This document shows positions 43,845 to 51,934 of a stretch of DNA of 64,000 nt, piece after piece. Both the position numbers and the translations under genes were made by a program. The DNA comes from Arthrobacter pityocampae (GTDB lineage Bacteria; Actinomycetota; Actinomycetes; Actinomycetales; Micrococcaceae): positions 186,001 to 250,000 of the forward strand of contig NZ_PRKW01000006.1 in the NCBI RefSeq assembly GCF_002927275.1, read 5' to 3'. How positions within the stretch are numbered: position 1 is the stretch's first letter; each line of letters starts with the position of its first letter. The notes under the pieces are model-generated. The model did no database searches. It saw only the letters and a program-made list of their open reading frames with translations, and was not told the origin of the DNA.

Positions 43845-45122
43845 TCAGCCCCCGCTGATCGCCTTGAACAGTTCGTTCGCCCCGAGGACGAGGAACACGA
43901 TCGTGGTGAGAGCCAGGAACACGTTGGACAGCCACCTGTTCCGCCACCGAGGCGCCAGTCGCGTGCTGTTGAGCAGGACCAGCAGGGTGATGGCGAGGAA
44001 GGGCATGAACAGCGAGCCGAGGACCCCGTACATGAGGATCAGGAAGAACGGGCGGCCGAGGAGCAGCAGGAGCATCGGCGGGAGGGTCAGCCAGAGCATG
44101 TACGCGCGGGCGGGCCTGCTGTGGGAGTCGGGGGCGTCGTCGTCGGAGAGGTCATCCGCCTTCTTGCGCCAGTTCGCCCAGAAATCGGCGAACATCAGGC
44201 TCACGCCGTGCCACACGCCGAGGAGCGAGGAGAAGGAGGACGCCCAGAAGCCGATGAGGAAGACCTTCGCCCAGACCACGCCGTAGCGGTCCTCGAGGAC
44301 GGCGCCCATGTCGAGGAGGCCCCGATCGCCGCTCTGCAGCGAGATGTTCGCGGTGTAGAGGAGTTCGGCGCCGAGGATGAGCATGCAGACGACGAAGACG
44401 CCGGTCATCGTGTAGGCGACCGAGTTGTCCACCCGCATGACCTTCATCCACTTGGGCTTGTTCCAGCCCTTCTCCCGCAGCCAGTACCCGTAGGCGGCGA
44501 GCGTGATGGTGCCGCCCACCCCGCCCGCGAGGCCGAGCACGTAGAAGACGGAACCGCCGGGGAGGGTGGGGACGAGCCCGGTGAGCATCGAGGGGATGTT
44601 CGGGACGGCGAGGACGGCCGAGCCGACGACGGAGACGAACATGATGCCGACCATCACGGTCATGATCTTCTCGAACAGCCCGTACCTGCCGAACCAGACG
44701 AGCGCCAGGCCCAGGAGGCCGGAGGCGACGGCGAAGACGTTGAGCGGGACGGCGGGGAACAGGGCCTGGAGGGGCAGGGCGGTGGAGCTCATCGCCGTCG
44801 CCCCGTACACGAAGCCCCAGATGACGATGTAGGGGCCGAAGTACCAGCTGGTCCACGCGCCGAGGGTGCGCCAGCCCTGGAAGATGGTCTTGCCCGTGGC
44901 GAGGTACCAGCGGCCCACGCCCTCGACGAGGATGATCTTCAGGGCGCAGCCGATCACGGCGGCCCAGAGCAGGGCGTACCCGTACTGGCTGCCCGCGATG
45001 AGCGTGGCGACGAGGTCGCCCGCGCCGACACCCGTGGCCGCCGCCAGGAGGCCGGGGCCGACGAGTCTCCATTTCGGTTTCTCGACTTCGTCGACGTCCG
45101 TGGCCAGGCGTTCGGCGCTCAT
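43845..45122 (-). CDS. Nramp family divalent metal ion transporter
   Basis: A 425-residue membrane protein with about 11 helices. Helix 1 reads GPGLLAAATGVGAGDLVATLIAGSQYG, the Nramp entrance motif, though the usual DPGN is GVGAGD. Further features are GFWASSFSSLLGVWHGVSLMFADFW and YGVLGSLFMPFLAITLLVLLN. The changed first motif occurs in branches that may carry Mg2+, Al3+ or other cations, so Mn2+/Fe2+ uptake is not certain. ATG 45122 is preceded by AAAGGAG. Confidence 0.82.
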   Translation of the reverse strand: MSAERLATDVDEVEKPKWRLVGPGLLAAATGVGAGDLVATLIAGSQYGYALLWAAVIGCALKIILVEGVGRWYLATGKTIFQGWRTLGAWTSWYFGPYIVIWGFVYGATAMSSTALPLQALFPAVPLNVFAVASGLLGLALVWFGRYGLFEKIMTVMVGIMFVSVVGSAVLAVPNIPSMLTGLVPTLPGGSVFYVLGLAGGVGGTITLAAYGYWLREKGWNKPKWMKVMRVDNSVAYTMTGVFVVCMLILGAELLYTANISLQSGDRGLLDMGAVLEDRYGVVWAKVFLIGFWASSFSSLLGVWHGVSLMFADFWANWRKKADDLSDDDAPDSHSRPARAYMLWLTLPPMLLLLLGRPFFLILMYGVLGSLFMPFLAITLLVLLNSTRLAPRWRNRWLSNVFLALTTIVFLVLGANELFKAISGG

Positions 45123-45187
45123 GCTGCTCCTTTGAAGTCGTGATCGTCCGGACGAGCCTAGCAAGGGGGCTGTGTATTCCCGGGCGG

Positions 45188-45241
45188 CCGCGCCGCGTTT
45201 CCACGGGGCGCCCGGCGCGGCGGCCCCGACCCGGGGAAACG
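45188..45241. repeat. GC-rich nested inverted repeats
   Basis: GCCGCGCCG pairs with CGGCGCGGC (45213-45221), and CGTTTCC (45196-45202) with GGAAACG (45235-45241). The two stems compete. The stretch lies in the 279-nt spacer between the divergent Nramp and acidic-protein genes. Function unknown. Confidence 0.5.
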
Positions 45242-45328
45242 TTCCACCGGATCGGGGCACCCGCCGCGGCGGCCCTGGGCCGGCGCGTCTTCGGACCTGC
45301 CGACCCGGGCGATCACTAAGCCTCCTGC

Positions 45329-45357
45329 TTGTTGCCAGCAGCGCCGCCGCTTAAGAT
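45329..45357 (+). promoter_or_regulatory. Promoter of the acidic protein gene
   Basis: TTGTTG (45329-45334), a 17-nt spacer and TAAGAT (45352-45357) match a housekeeping sigma promoter. The start codon lies about 40 nt downstream. Confidence 0.6.
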
Positions 45358-45401
45358 TCGGACCGTTGCCGTGCGATGCACCGCCGGCAGATTGGATGCC
45401 C

Positions 45402-45728
45402 ATGAAGAGCAGGATCTCCCCCGACGAGCCGTTCCCCGAGGACCTCGGCCGGCTGAAGGACCAGGACGTCGAAGTCCTCAACAGCAAGGTCCACCGGGAG
45501 GTCGATCACGAGTTCGCCACGGAGGGCGAGGTCCACCCCGAGACGGCGGCCCGCAAGGACGAGGTCAAGGACGAACTCGACGACCGGGACGCCGGCCCCG
45601 GCCTCACCCTGGTGCCCCCACACGACGGCGAGCCGCACGACGACGACCCCGACGCGCACGGGGAGGACGACGCCGACGGGGACGAGGGCGAGCACGACGG
45701 GGCCGACCGCGCCGGCGGCGAGCGCTAG
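45402..45728 (+). CDS. Hypothetical acidic His/Asp-rich protein
   Basis: A 108-residue, very acidic protein without signal peptide or membrane span. The first 60 residues are helical and charged (DLGRLKDQDVEVLNSKVHRE). The last 40 are almost entirely Asp, Glu, His and Gly (PHDGEPHDDDPDAHG, then DDADGDEGEHDG), suggestive of metal binding or disorder. ATG 45402 was chosen; ATG 45396 adds two residues. It is divergent from the Nramp transporter gene, which makes a metal-buffer role imaginable. No family recognised. Confidence 0.65.
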   Translation: MKSRISPDEPFPEDLGRLKDQDVEVLNSKVHREVDHEFATEGEVHPETAARKDEVKDELDDRDAGPGLTLVPPHDGEPHDDDPDAHGEDDADGDEGEHDGADRAGGER

Positions 45729-45868
45729 GAGGACCCACCACACGCCGGGGTGACGGTACTCGAGCCGGTGCGGGAATGGTCCGCGCTGCGCCGGCGTTGC
45801 CGCAGGAGTCGCGCTGCTGATGGGCCCGACCCTTACGCCTTCCGGTCTTCGACGGTGCAACCGGGGCG

Positions 45869-47146
45869 ATGACCGCCGGACATCCCACGATTGGTTCCCC
45901 CTTGTCTGTTTCCTCCGCGAAGGTGACCACCACCGCGCCGTTCCCCTACCTCGGTCTGCTGTCCCTCGCCGGGGCGATCTTCGTCTCCGTCACGAGCGAG
46001 TTCCTGCCCACCGGTCTCCTGCCCGCCATGGCACGGGACCTCGACGTCGGGATCTCGACCGCCGGCTACCTCGTGACCGTCTTCGCCGGGACCGTCGTCG
46101 TCGCCACCACCCCCCTGGCCGCCGTGACGCAGCGGTTCTCCCGCAAGTCCCTCATCGTCGTCGTGCTCCTGGTCATCGCGGTGGCGAACGTGCTCGCGGC
46201 GATCGCCCCGACCTACGGCGTGCTCGTGGCCGCGCGCATCCTGGGCGGCCTGGCGCACGGTCTGTTCTGGGCTGTGGTCGCCGCCTACTCGGCACACCTC
46301 GTGCCCGCGCACCAGCTCGGCAAGGCGGTCGCCATCACCGCGGGCGGCGGGACCGCGGCGTTCGTGCTCGGCGTCCCGGTGGGCACGGCGATCGGGAACG
46401 CGCTCGGCTGGCGTGCGGCGTTCGCCATCATCGGCGGAGTCGTGGCGCTGCTCGCCCTCGTGATCGTGAAGTTCCTGCCGCCCGTCGAGCACCGGGTGGA
46501 GCGGACCGCGGGCGAGGCGCGCGTGCCGCTGCGCCGCGACCCGAGCTTCCGCGCGGTGATCCTGCTGTGCACGGTGATCCTGCTCCTGCTGACCGGCCAG
46601 AACACCTTCTACACGTACATCGCGGCCTGGCTGACCGACATCTCCGCCTTCGAGCCCGGGTCCGTGGCCCTGGTCCTGTTCCTCTACGGCGGCGCGGGCA
46701 TCATCGGCCTCATCGGCGCCGGGTACGCTGCGGACCGCTTCCCCCGGAAGGCGTTCGTGGGCGTCGTCCTGCTGGTCATGGTGGCCGTCCTGACCCTGGC
46801 CCTCGCGCCCTCCAGCACCGTGGTGGTGCTCACCAGCGTCATCGTGTGGGGTGCCGCGTTCGGGGGGATCCCCGCGCTGCTACAGACCCGCATGCTCCGC
46901 ACCGCGTCCTTCCGTACGCGCGACCTCTCGGCCGCCCTGCAGACGACGGCGTTCAACATCGGCATCGGCGGCGGCGCGCTCCTCGGTGGGCTCCTGCTCG
47001 ACGGCGTCGGCCTGGGCATCCTCCCCTTCACCATGATCGCGATCATGGCCGCGGGCCTGGCCCTGAGCCTGGCGACCGACACCATGAAGGACCGCCGGGA
47101 GCGGCACCGGCTTCACGCCGACCGACCCGTCGGCTCACCGGGCTGA
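45869..47146 (+). CDS. MFS transporter, DHA1 (drug efflux) type
   Basis: A 425-residue membrane protein with 12 predicted helices. It starts after a 25-residue tail with FPYLGLLSLAGAIFVSVTSEFLPTGLLPAMARDL, the opening of Cmx/AraJ-type exporters, then RILGGLAHGLFWAVVAAYSAHLV on helix 4 and the antiporter motif AFVLGVPVGTAIG on helix 5. It probably exports small hydrophobic compounds or sugars. ATG 45869. No adjacent regulator. Confidence 0.85.
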   Translation: MTAGHPTIGSPLSVSSAKVTTTAPFPYLGLLSLAGAIFVSVTSEFLPTGLLPAMARDLDVGISTAGYLVTVFAGTVVVATTPLAAVTQRFSRKSLIVVVLLVIAVANVLAAIAPTYGVLVAARILGGLAHGLFWAVVAAYSAHLVPAHQLGKAVAITAGGGTAAFVLGVPVGTAIGNALGWRAAFAIIGGVVALLALVIVKFLPPVEHRVERTAGEARVPLRRDPSFRAVILLCTVILLLLTGQNTFYTYIAAWLTDISAFEPGSVALVLFLYGGAGIIGLIGAGYAADRFPRKAFVGVVLLVMVAVLTLALAPSSTVVVLTSVIVWGAAFGGIPALLQTRMLRTASFRTRDLSAALQTTAFNIGIGGGALLGGLLLDGVGLGILPFTMIAIMAAGLALSLATDTMKDRRERHRLHADRPVGSPG

Positions 47147-47212
47147 GTCGCTCGTCGGGCGCCTGCCGGGCGCCGTTGCGCGGGCAGTGTCACCGCGGGG
47201 CAGAATGGTGCG

Positions 47213-48256
47213 ATGCGCGCCGTCTGCTTCGATGAGTTCTCCGCCCGACCCGTCCTCCGGGAGGTCCCGTCCCCGTCCCCGTCCCCGCGCGGCGTCGTCG
47301 TCCGCGTCGAGGCCACCGGACTGTGCCGCAGCGACGTGCACGGCTGGCTGGGGCACGACGACGGCATCAGCCTCCCGCACGTGCCCGGCCACGAACTCGT
47401 GGGCACCATCACGGCGGTGGGCGGGGACGTCCGGCGCTTCTCGGTCGGCGGGCGCGTCACCACGCCGTTCGTGTGCGCCTGCGGGCGCTGCCCCGAATGT
47501 GTGTCCGGCAACGGCCAGGTCTGCCGCAACCAGACGCAGCCGGGCTTCACACACTGGGGCTCCTTTGCAGAGTTCGTGGCCCTGCACGACGCCGACACGA
47601 ACCTCGTCGCCGTCCCGGAATCCCTCGACGCCGGTGCCGCCGCCCTCCTCGGCTGCCGGTTCGCGACGTCGTACCGTGGCCTCGTGCACCAGGCGCGCCT
47701 GGCCGCCGGCGAGACCCTCCTCGTCGTCGGCTGCGGCGGCGTAGGGCTGAGCGCCGTCATGATCGGCGTGGCCCTCGGCGCCCGCGTGATCGCCGTCGAC
47801 ATCGACCGGGACGCCCTGACGCGCGCGGCCCGCTTCGGCGCAGCGGGGACCATCCACTCGGCAGGCCTCTCCCGCTCCGCAGTGCTCGACGCCGTCCGGG
47901 ACGCCGCACCGGAGGGCATCGCCGTGTCCGTCGACGCGCTCGGCCGCGAGGAGACCGCGGCCATCGGCATCCTGTCCCTGCGGCCGAGAGGCCGCCACGT
48001 GCAGATCGGCCTGTTCCCCACGGACCCGGTGATCCCGATGGGCGCCGTCATCGGGAAGGAACTCGCCGTCCTCGGCAGCCACGGCATGCCCGCCCACGAC
48101 TATCCCGGCCTGCTGGACCTCGTGGCCGCCGGCAGGCTCCGCCCGCAGGACCTCATCGAACGCAGGATTCCCCTCGACGCCGTCCCCGACGCCCTGGTCG
48201 CGATGGCCGATGACACGTCCGCGGGCGGGGTGACCGTCGTCGACCTCGGCGCGTAA
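47213..48256 (+). CDS. Zinc-dependent alcohol dehydrogenase
   Basis: A 347-residue medium-chain dehydrogenase. The catalytic zinc site is formed by GLCRSDVHGW and PGHELVG. The structural zinc loop has four cysteines (CACGRCPECVSGNGQVC). The cofactor site is LVVGCGGVGLSAVMIGVALGARVIAVD, ending in Asp, which favours NAD(H). A run of CCCCGT repeats encodes the PSPSPSP stretch near residue 20. ATG 47213. Substrate not evident. Confidence 0.92.
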   Translation: MRAVCFDEFSARPVLREVPSPSPSPRGVVVRVEATGLCRSDVHGWLGHDDGISLPHVPGHELVGTITAVGGDVRRFSVGGRVTTPFVCACGRCPECVSGNGQVCRNQTQPGFTHWGSFAEFVALHDADTNLVAVPESLDAGAAALLGCRFATSYRGLVHQARLAAGETLLVVGCGGVGLSAVMIGVALGARVIAVDIDRDALTRAARFGAAGTIHSAGLSRSAVLDAVRDAAPEGIAVSVDALGREETAAIGILSLRPRGRHVQIGLFPTDPVIPMGAVIGKELAVLGSHGMPAHDYPGLLDLVAAGRLRPQDLIERRIPLDAVPDALVAMADDTSAGGVTVVDLGA

Positions 48257-48305
48257 CGCGCCGACCGCGCTACCGGGGGCACTCCGCGCATGGGGATACT
48301 GGGGC

Positions 48306-49295
48306 ATGGACTCCCTGCCGCGCCCCGCCGATCCGCCGTCGAACTCCGTCACCCTCCGCTTCCTCGCCTCCCCCACGGACCTCGGGCACAGCGGCTCGGT
48401 GGATGCCGGCACCGTGCTCGAGTGGGTGGACAAGGCCGCCTACGCCGCCGCCGTCGGCTGGGCGAAGACCTACTGCGTGACCGCCTACGTGGGGAACATC
48501 CACTTCGCGGACCCCGTGGCGGTCGGCGACCTCGTGGAGGTCGAGGCCACGATCGTCCATACCGGCACCTCCTCCATGCACATCCGCACGCGGGTCTCCT
48601 CCGGATCCGTGACCGGCGACGACGGCGGGCAGCGCAGCGAGTGCCTCGTCATCTTCGTGGCGGTGGGCCCGGACGGCAGGCCCGTCCCGGTGCCGCCCTT
48701 CGAACCCCGGACGGACGCCGAACGGGTGGAGAGCGAGCACGCGGTCGCGCGCATCGAGGTCCGCAAGGAGATCGTCGAAGAGATGCGCCGTCAGGAATAC
48801 ACCGACGGCAGCACGGCGGAACGGACGGTCCTGCGGTTCCTCGCCGCGCCCACCGACGTCAACTGGGGCGGGAAGGTGCACGGCGGCACGGTGATGGACT
48901 GGATCGACGAGGCCGCCTACGTCTGCTCCACCCGGTACTGCGGACTGGACACCGTCGCCGTGTTCTCCGGCGGCGTCCGGTTCCTGAAGCCCCTGCACAT
49001 CGGCGACGTCGTCGAGGTGGAGGCGCGCCTCGTCTACACGGGCAACAAGGGCATGCACATCGCCGTCCATGTCCGCTCCGGGAGTCCGAAGTCCCGCGAC
49101 ATGGAGCTGACCACCACGTGCCTCACGGTCATGGTGGCGCGCGACACCGAGGGGACGGCGGTCCCGGTGCCGCGCTGGGTGCCGGTGTCCGAGGAGGACC
49201 GGCGGCTCCACGAGCACGCCCGGAACCTCCTGCTCATCCGCAGCCGCGCCCCGGGAAGCGTCCTGCCGACGCACCTCCGGCAGCAGGTCGGTTGA
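48306..49295 (+). CDS. Acyl-CoA thioesterase with two hotdog domains
   Basis: A 329-residue cytosolic protein with two hotdog domains of the BFIT/YciA type, at about 12-135 and 170-300. Each shows the pattern RFLASPTDLGHSGSVDAGTVLEWVDKAAY or RFLAAPTDVNWGGKVHGGTVMDWIDEAAY. The second keeps the catalytic-type Asn and the HGG turn (NWGGKVHGG), while the first reads GHSGSVDAG, so one site may be inactive. It likely hydrolyses fatty acyl-CoA. ATG 48306. Confidence 0.9.
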   Translation: MDSLPRPADPPSNSVTLRFLASPTDLGHSGSVDAGTVLEWVDKAAYAAAVGWAKTYCVTAYVGNIHFADPVAVGDLVEVEATIVHTGTSSMHIRTRVSSGSVTGDDGGQRSECLVIFVAVGPDGRPVPVPPFEPRTDAERVESEHAVARIEVRKEIVEEMRRQEYTDGSTAERTVLRFLAAPTDVNWGGKVHGGTVMDWIDEAAYVCSTRYCGLDTVAVFSGGVRFLKPLHIGDVVEVEARLVYTGNKGMHIAVHVRSGSPKSRDMELTTTCLTVMVARDTEGTAVPVPRWVPVSEEDRRLHEHARNLLLIRSRAPGSVLPTHLRQQVG

Positions 49296-49305
49296 GAGCG
49301 TCGCG

Positions 49306-50760
49306 TCAGCGGATCGTCGCGGACCGCGCCGGGACGCTGAGAACTTTGCCGTAAGCGGTCACGGATCGCGCGACGGTGGTGCTGTTGACGGCCACGACAC
49401 GGCCGTCGGAGAGCCGTACCACGCTGACGCCGGCGTAGTTCCGCGGGGCTGCGGTCGCGTAGGCGCCGGAGGTCACGGCCTTCGTGAGGGCGGTGACCTG
49501 GGTGTCGAGCGCCTTCACCGAGGCCGTGGTGACCGCCTCGAAATTCGCGTCGTCGTCCCACGCGTTGTCCTGGCAGGTGGGCTCGGCCTGCGAGAGGGTC
49601 ACCGTCATCTGGCGGGCCGTCGCGGTCCGCGTCTGCAGCAGGTGCCCGAGGGTCATGCGGTGATCGAGTGTGCGGCGGGTCTTCGCCGCCGCGACGACCG
49701 ACGAGCGGTTGGCAAACCCGTCACGCAGGCACGGGTCCGAACTCCCGATGTCCCTGCCCTGCCGGTAGGACGATGTCGGCAGCTCGCGCAGCGGAACCGA
49801 GTAGTCGTGTTCCACCACGGGCATCCCCGCCGCGGTGATCGCCTGGTAGGCGGCGCTCGCCTGCTGCAGGTCGATGACCGGCAGGGGCCGTCCGGTCCCG
49901 GTCGCGACCACGTGTTCCCGGAGGGCGAAGTCGACGGAGCGCGTGGCCGCGAGGGTCTTGGCGAGGTCGACCTGGTTGTTCCAGGCCGGGTAGACCCCCA
50001 GGTTGACGGCGACAGGGATGTTGCGGCCCATGGTGCGGGTGAGCGTCGCGTCGAACCGCTGGACGGCCGCGATCAGCGCCCGGCCGTAGGCGTCGTCGTC
50101 GGCCCAGGGACCCCACTGGCCGACATCGACCATGTCCTGGCCGTGCGAGGGCGACATCGAGGCGTCGTCGAGGAAGATACCGTCGAAACGCGCGGGGCGC
50201 GCATTCGTGGTGCCCCGCTGGGCGTCGGTGCTGAGCATGGTCCGTGCCGTCGCCGCGCAGGCGTCCACGTAGGCCGGCGAAAGGTCGGCGACCGTCAGGT
50301 AGGAGTATCCCGGGTAGCCGGCGAGGCCGTCGTCCGTGCGGGCCACCCTGGGGTTCGAGGTGGTCACGCCGAAGCGCCGGCCGGCCTCGGCGGCGGTGTC
50401 CGCGCAGGAGTTCTGGAAGACGCCGTTCCAGGACTCGAAGTCCCTCATGGCGCCGATGTTCAGGTAGGCGAGGAAGGTGGTGCCCGGGTTCGCGGCCTTC
50501 ATGTCGGAGAGGGTGCAGTCCCCGGGTGCGTCCGTGGTGGCCATCATGGGGTCGACGATCGCCACGGAGACCTTGCCCGTAAGGTCCCCGCCCGGGCAGA
50601 GCAGCTGACCCTGGCGGTAGCCCTGGAGGTAGGCGGGCAATTGCTGGCCCGTGCTCGAGGTCAGGCTGCCGGCCTGCGCGGGCGCCGCGAGCGAGCAGAC
50701 GGCGAAGGCGACGGCGAGTGCGGCGGAAACGAAGGTTGCCCCAGCGGCATTCAGTTTCAT
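49306..50760 (-). CDS. Secreted TIM-barrel glycosidase-like protein in Pel-type cluster
   Basis: A 484-residue exported protein. The signal peptide (LAVAFAVCSLAAPAQA) ends near residue 30. The barrel contains KVSVAIVDPMM, TTFLAYLNIGAMRDF and PARFDGIFLDDASMSP, whose acidic residues sit where GHL15 and GH114-like glycosidases keep theirs. The last 120 residues are a helical tail with DSRVV-like strands. ATG 50760. It is last in the minus-strand unit behind the PelF and GHL15 genes, so it may trim a secreted polymer. The family is inferred from pattern only. Confidence 0.65.
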   Translation of the reverse strand: MKLNAAGATFVSAALAVAFAVCSLAAPAQAGSLTSSTGQQLPAYLQGYRQGQLLCPGGDLTGKVSVAIVDPMMATTDAPGDCTLSDMKAANPGTTFLAYLNIGAMRDFESWNGVFQNSCADTAAEAGRRFGVTTSNPRVARTDDGLAGYPGYSYLTVADLSPAYVDACAATARTMLSTDAQRGTTNARPARFDGIFLDDASMSPSHGQDMVDVGQWGPWADDDAYGRALIAAVQRFDATLTRTMGRNIPVAVNLGVYPAWNNQVDLAKTLAATRSVDFALREHVVATGTGRPLPVIDLQQASAAYQAITAAGMPVVEHDYSVPLRELPTSSYRQGRDIGSSDPCLRDGFANRSSVVAAAKTRRTLDHRMTLGHLLQTRTATARQMTVTLSQAEPTCQDNAWDDDANFEAVTTASVKALDTQVTALTKAVTSGAYATAAPRNYAGVSVVRLSDGRVVAVNSTTVARSVTAYGKVLSVPARSATIR

Positions 50761-50854
50761 CTCCACATGGTGATCCACGGCGGGGGTGCGTACCCGCCGG
50801 GGAGCCGGATCTGGGGAAATCCTGCGGAGAAGCTGACGTTCGGCGCCCCCGGGG

Positions 50855-51934
50855 TCAGGCGGCGCGGCGGAAGAGGATGCCGCGCCGGGGCGGCAGGACC
50901 ACCCACGACGGCGCAGGCACACCGGCGGCGTCGACGAGCCCTGCGGGGACCCGCACCCTGCGGCGGCGCCTGCCGTCCGCGTTGAAATTGACGGCCGCGA
51001 AGCCGTCCTCGAACTCACGCCACCACGCGTGGTTCCGGCCCGTCGGCTCAGTGACCGGCCGGCCGAGCTGCCAGTCGAGTTCGGGGACGTGCTGCGTGCG
51101 GCTGTAGTCATCGTGCCCCGTGGCTGCGTACGCACCCCTACCGGCTCCGAAGATCCAGAAGGCCGACAGCCCATAGGTCAGGTTCGGGTGCCGGTCGTCG
51201 CCGTCGGTGGGGACGCGGAGGATCGAGAGCCCCGGTCCGGTGGCCTGCGGCAGCTGTGCCTCGGCCGTCACCGGGTCGAACAGCTGCTCCGCGCCGTAGC
51301 CGAGCCAGACCTCCTCGAAGCCCCCACCGTAGGCGGCGTGCGCCTGCCACCGGCCCGGCTCGCGGCGGGATTCGGCGATGTTCGGCACCAGGAGCTTCCC
51401 CGCCCCGTTCAGGGCGGTCCCTGCCGCCTGCACGAGGTCGTCGAGTGCGGAGCGAAGATTGAGCATCTCCGTCGCCCCGTCGATTGGGAGGTCGAGGCCG
51501 TAGTAGTCATCGAAGACGTCGTTGTCCGCCATGACGCCGTCGAAGGGGGAATCCCGCAGGTCGTCCACTACGTTCTCCACCCAGCGGCGCTGGTATGCAG
51601 GATCCCACACACGCATCTGCCAATGGCCCGGATAGCGCTCCCATTCGATCCGGGTGCCGTCGAGCCTCCGGGCGAACCACGCGCCCTCGTCCACGGATTC
51701 CGCTTCCGCGAAGGAGACACCGGAGGTGTAGACGGGACCGGGCTCGTAGCTGCGCGTCGAGGACAGGCACTTGTAGCAGAGCACGGTCATGTCCGGACGC
51801 CTGCGCTTGAGTTCGGCGGCGGCGTCCGTCTCCCACGGCTGGAGGATCGCTGCCCGGTAGTGCTCCACGGCGAACTCGAGCTGCCCTGGCAGCAGGGGTT
51901 CGCCGTACCGGATCCACGCACCGACCCCGGTCAT
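50855..51934 (-). CDS. Putative glycoside hydrolase (GHL15-like)
   Basis: A 359-residue protein with the TIM-barrel pattern of hypothetical glycosyl hydrolases: LQPWETDAAAELKRRRPDMTVLCYKCLSS, then SPFDGVMADNDVFDDYYG with clustered Asp, and LVPNIAESRREPG. No signal peptide is visible, so it may act in the cytosol or be exported another way. ATG 51934 overlaps the PelF stop by 4 nt, tying it to polymer synthesis. A C-terminal beta domain (VNFNADGRRRRRVRVPAG) ends the chain. Confidence 0.7.
   Translation of the reverse strand: MTGVGAWIRYGEPLLPGQLEFAVEHYRAAILQPWETDAAAELKRRRPDMTVLCYKCLSSTRSYEPGPVYTSGVSFAEAESVDEGAWFARRLDGTRIEWERYPGHWQMRVWDPAYQRRWVENVVDDLRDSPFDGVMADNDVFDDYYGLDLPIDGATEMLNLRSALDDLVQAAGTALNGAGKLLVPNIAESRREPGRWQAHAAYGGGFEEVWLGYGAEQLFDPVTAEAQLPQATGPGLSILRVPTDGDDRHPNLTYGLSAFWIFGAGRGAYAATGHDDYSRTQHVPELDWQLGRPVTEPTGRNHAWWREFEDGFAAVNFNADGRRRRRVRVPAGLVDAAGVPAPSWVVLPPRRGILFRRAA

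Noticed and set aside
47266-47290. CCCCGT tandem repeat as a phase-variation tract
   Set aside because: The unit is six bases, so changes in copy number would not shift the frame. It encodes a short PSPSP stretch in the alcohol dehydrogenase.
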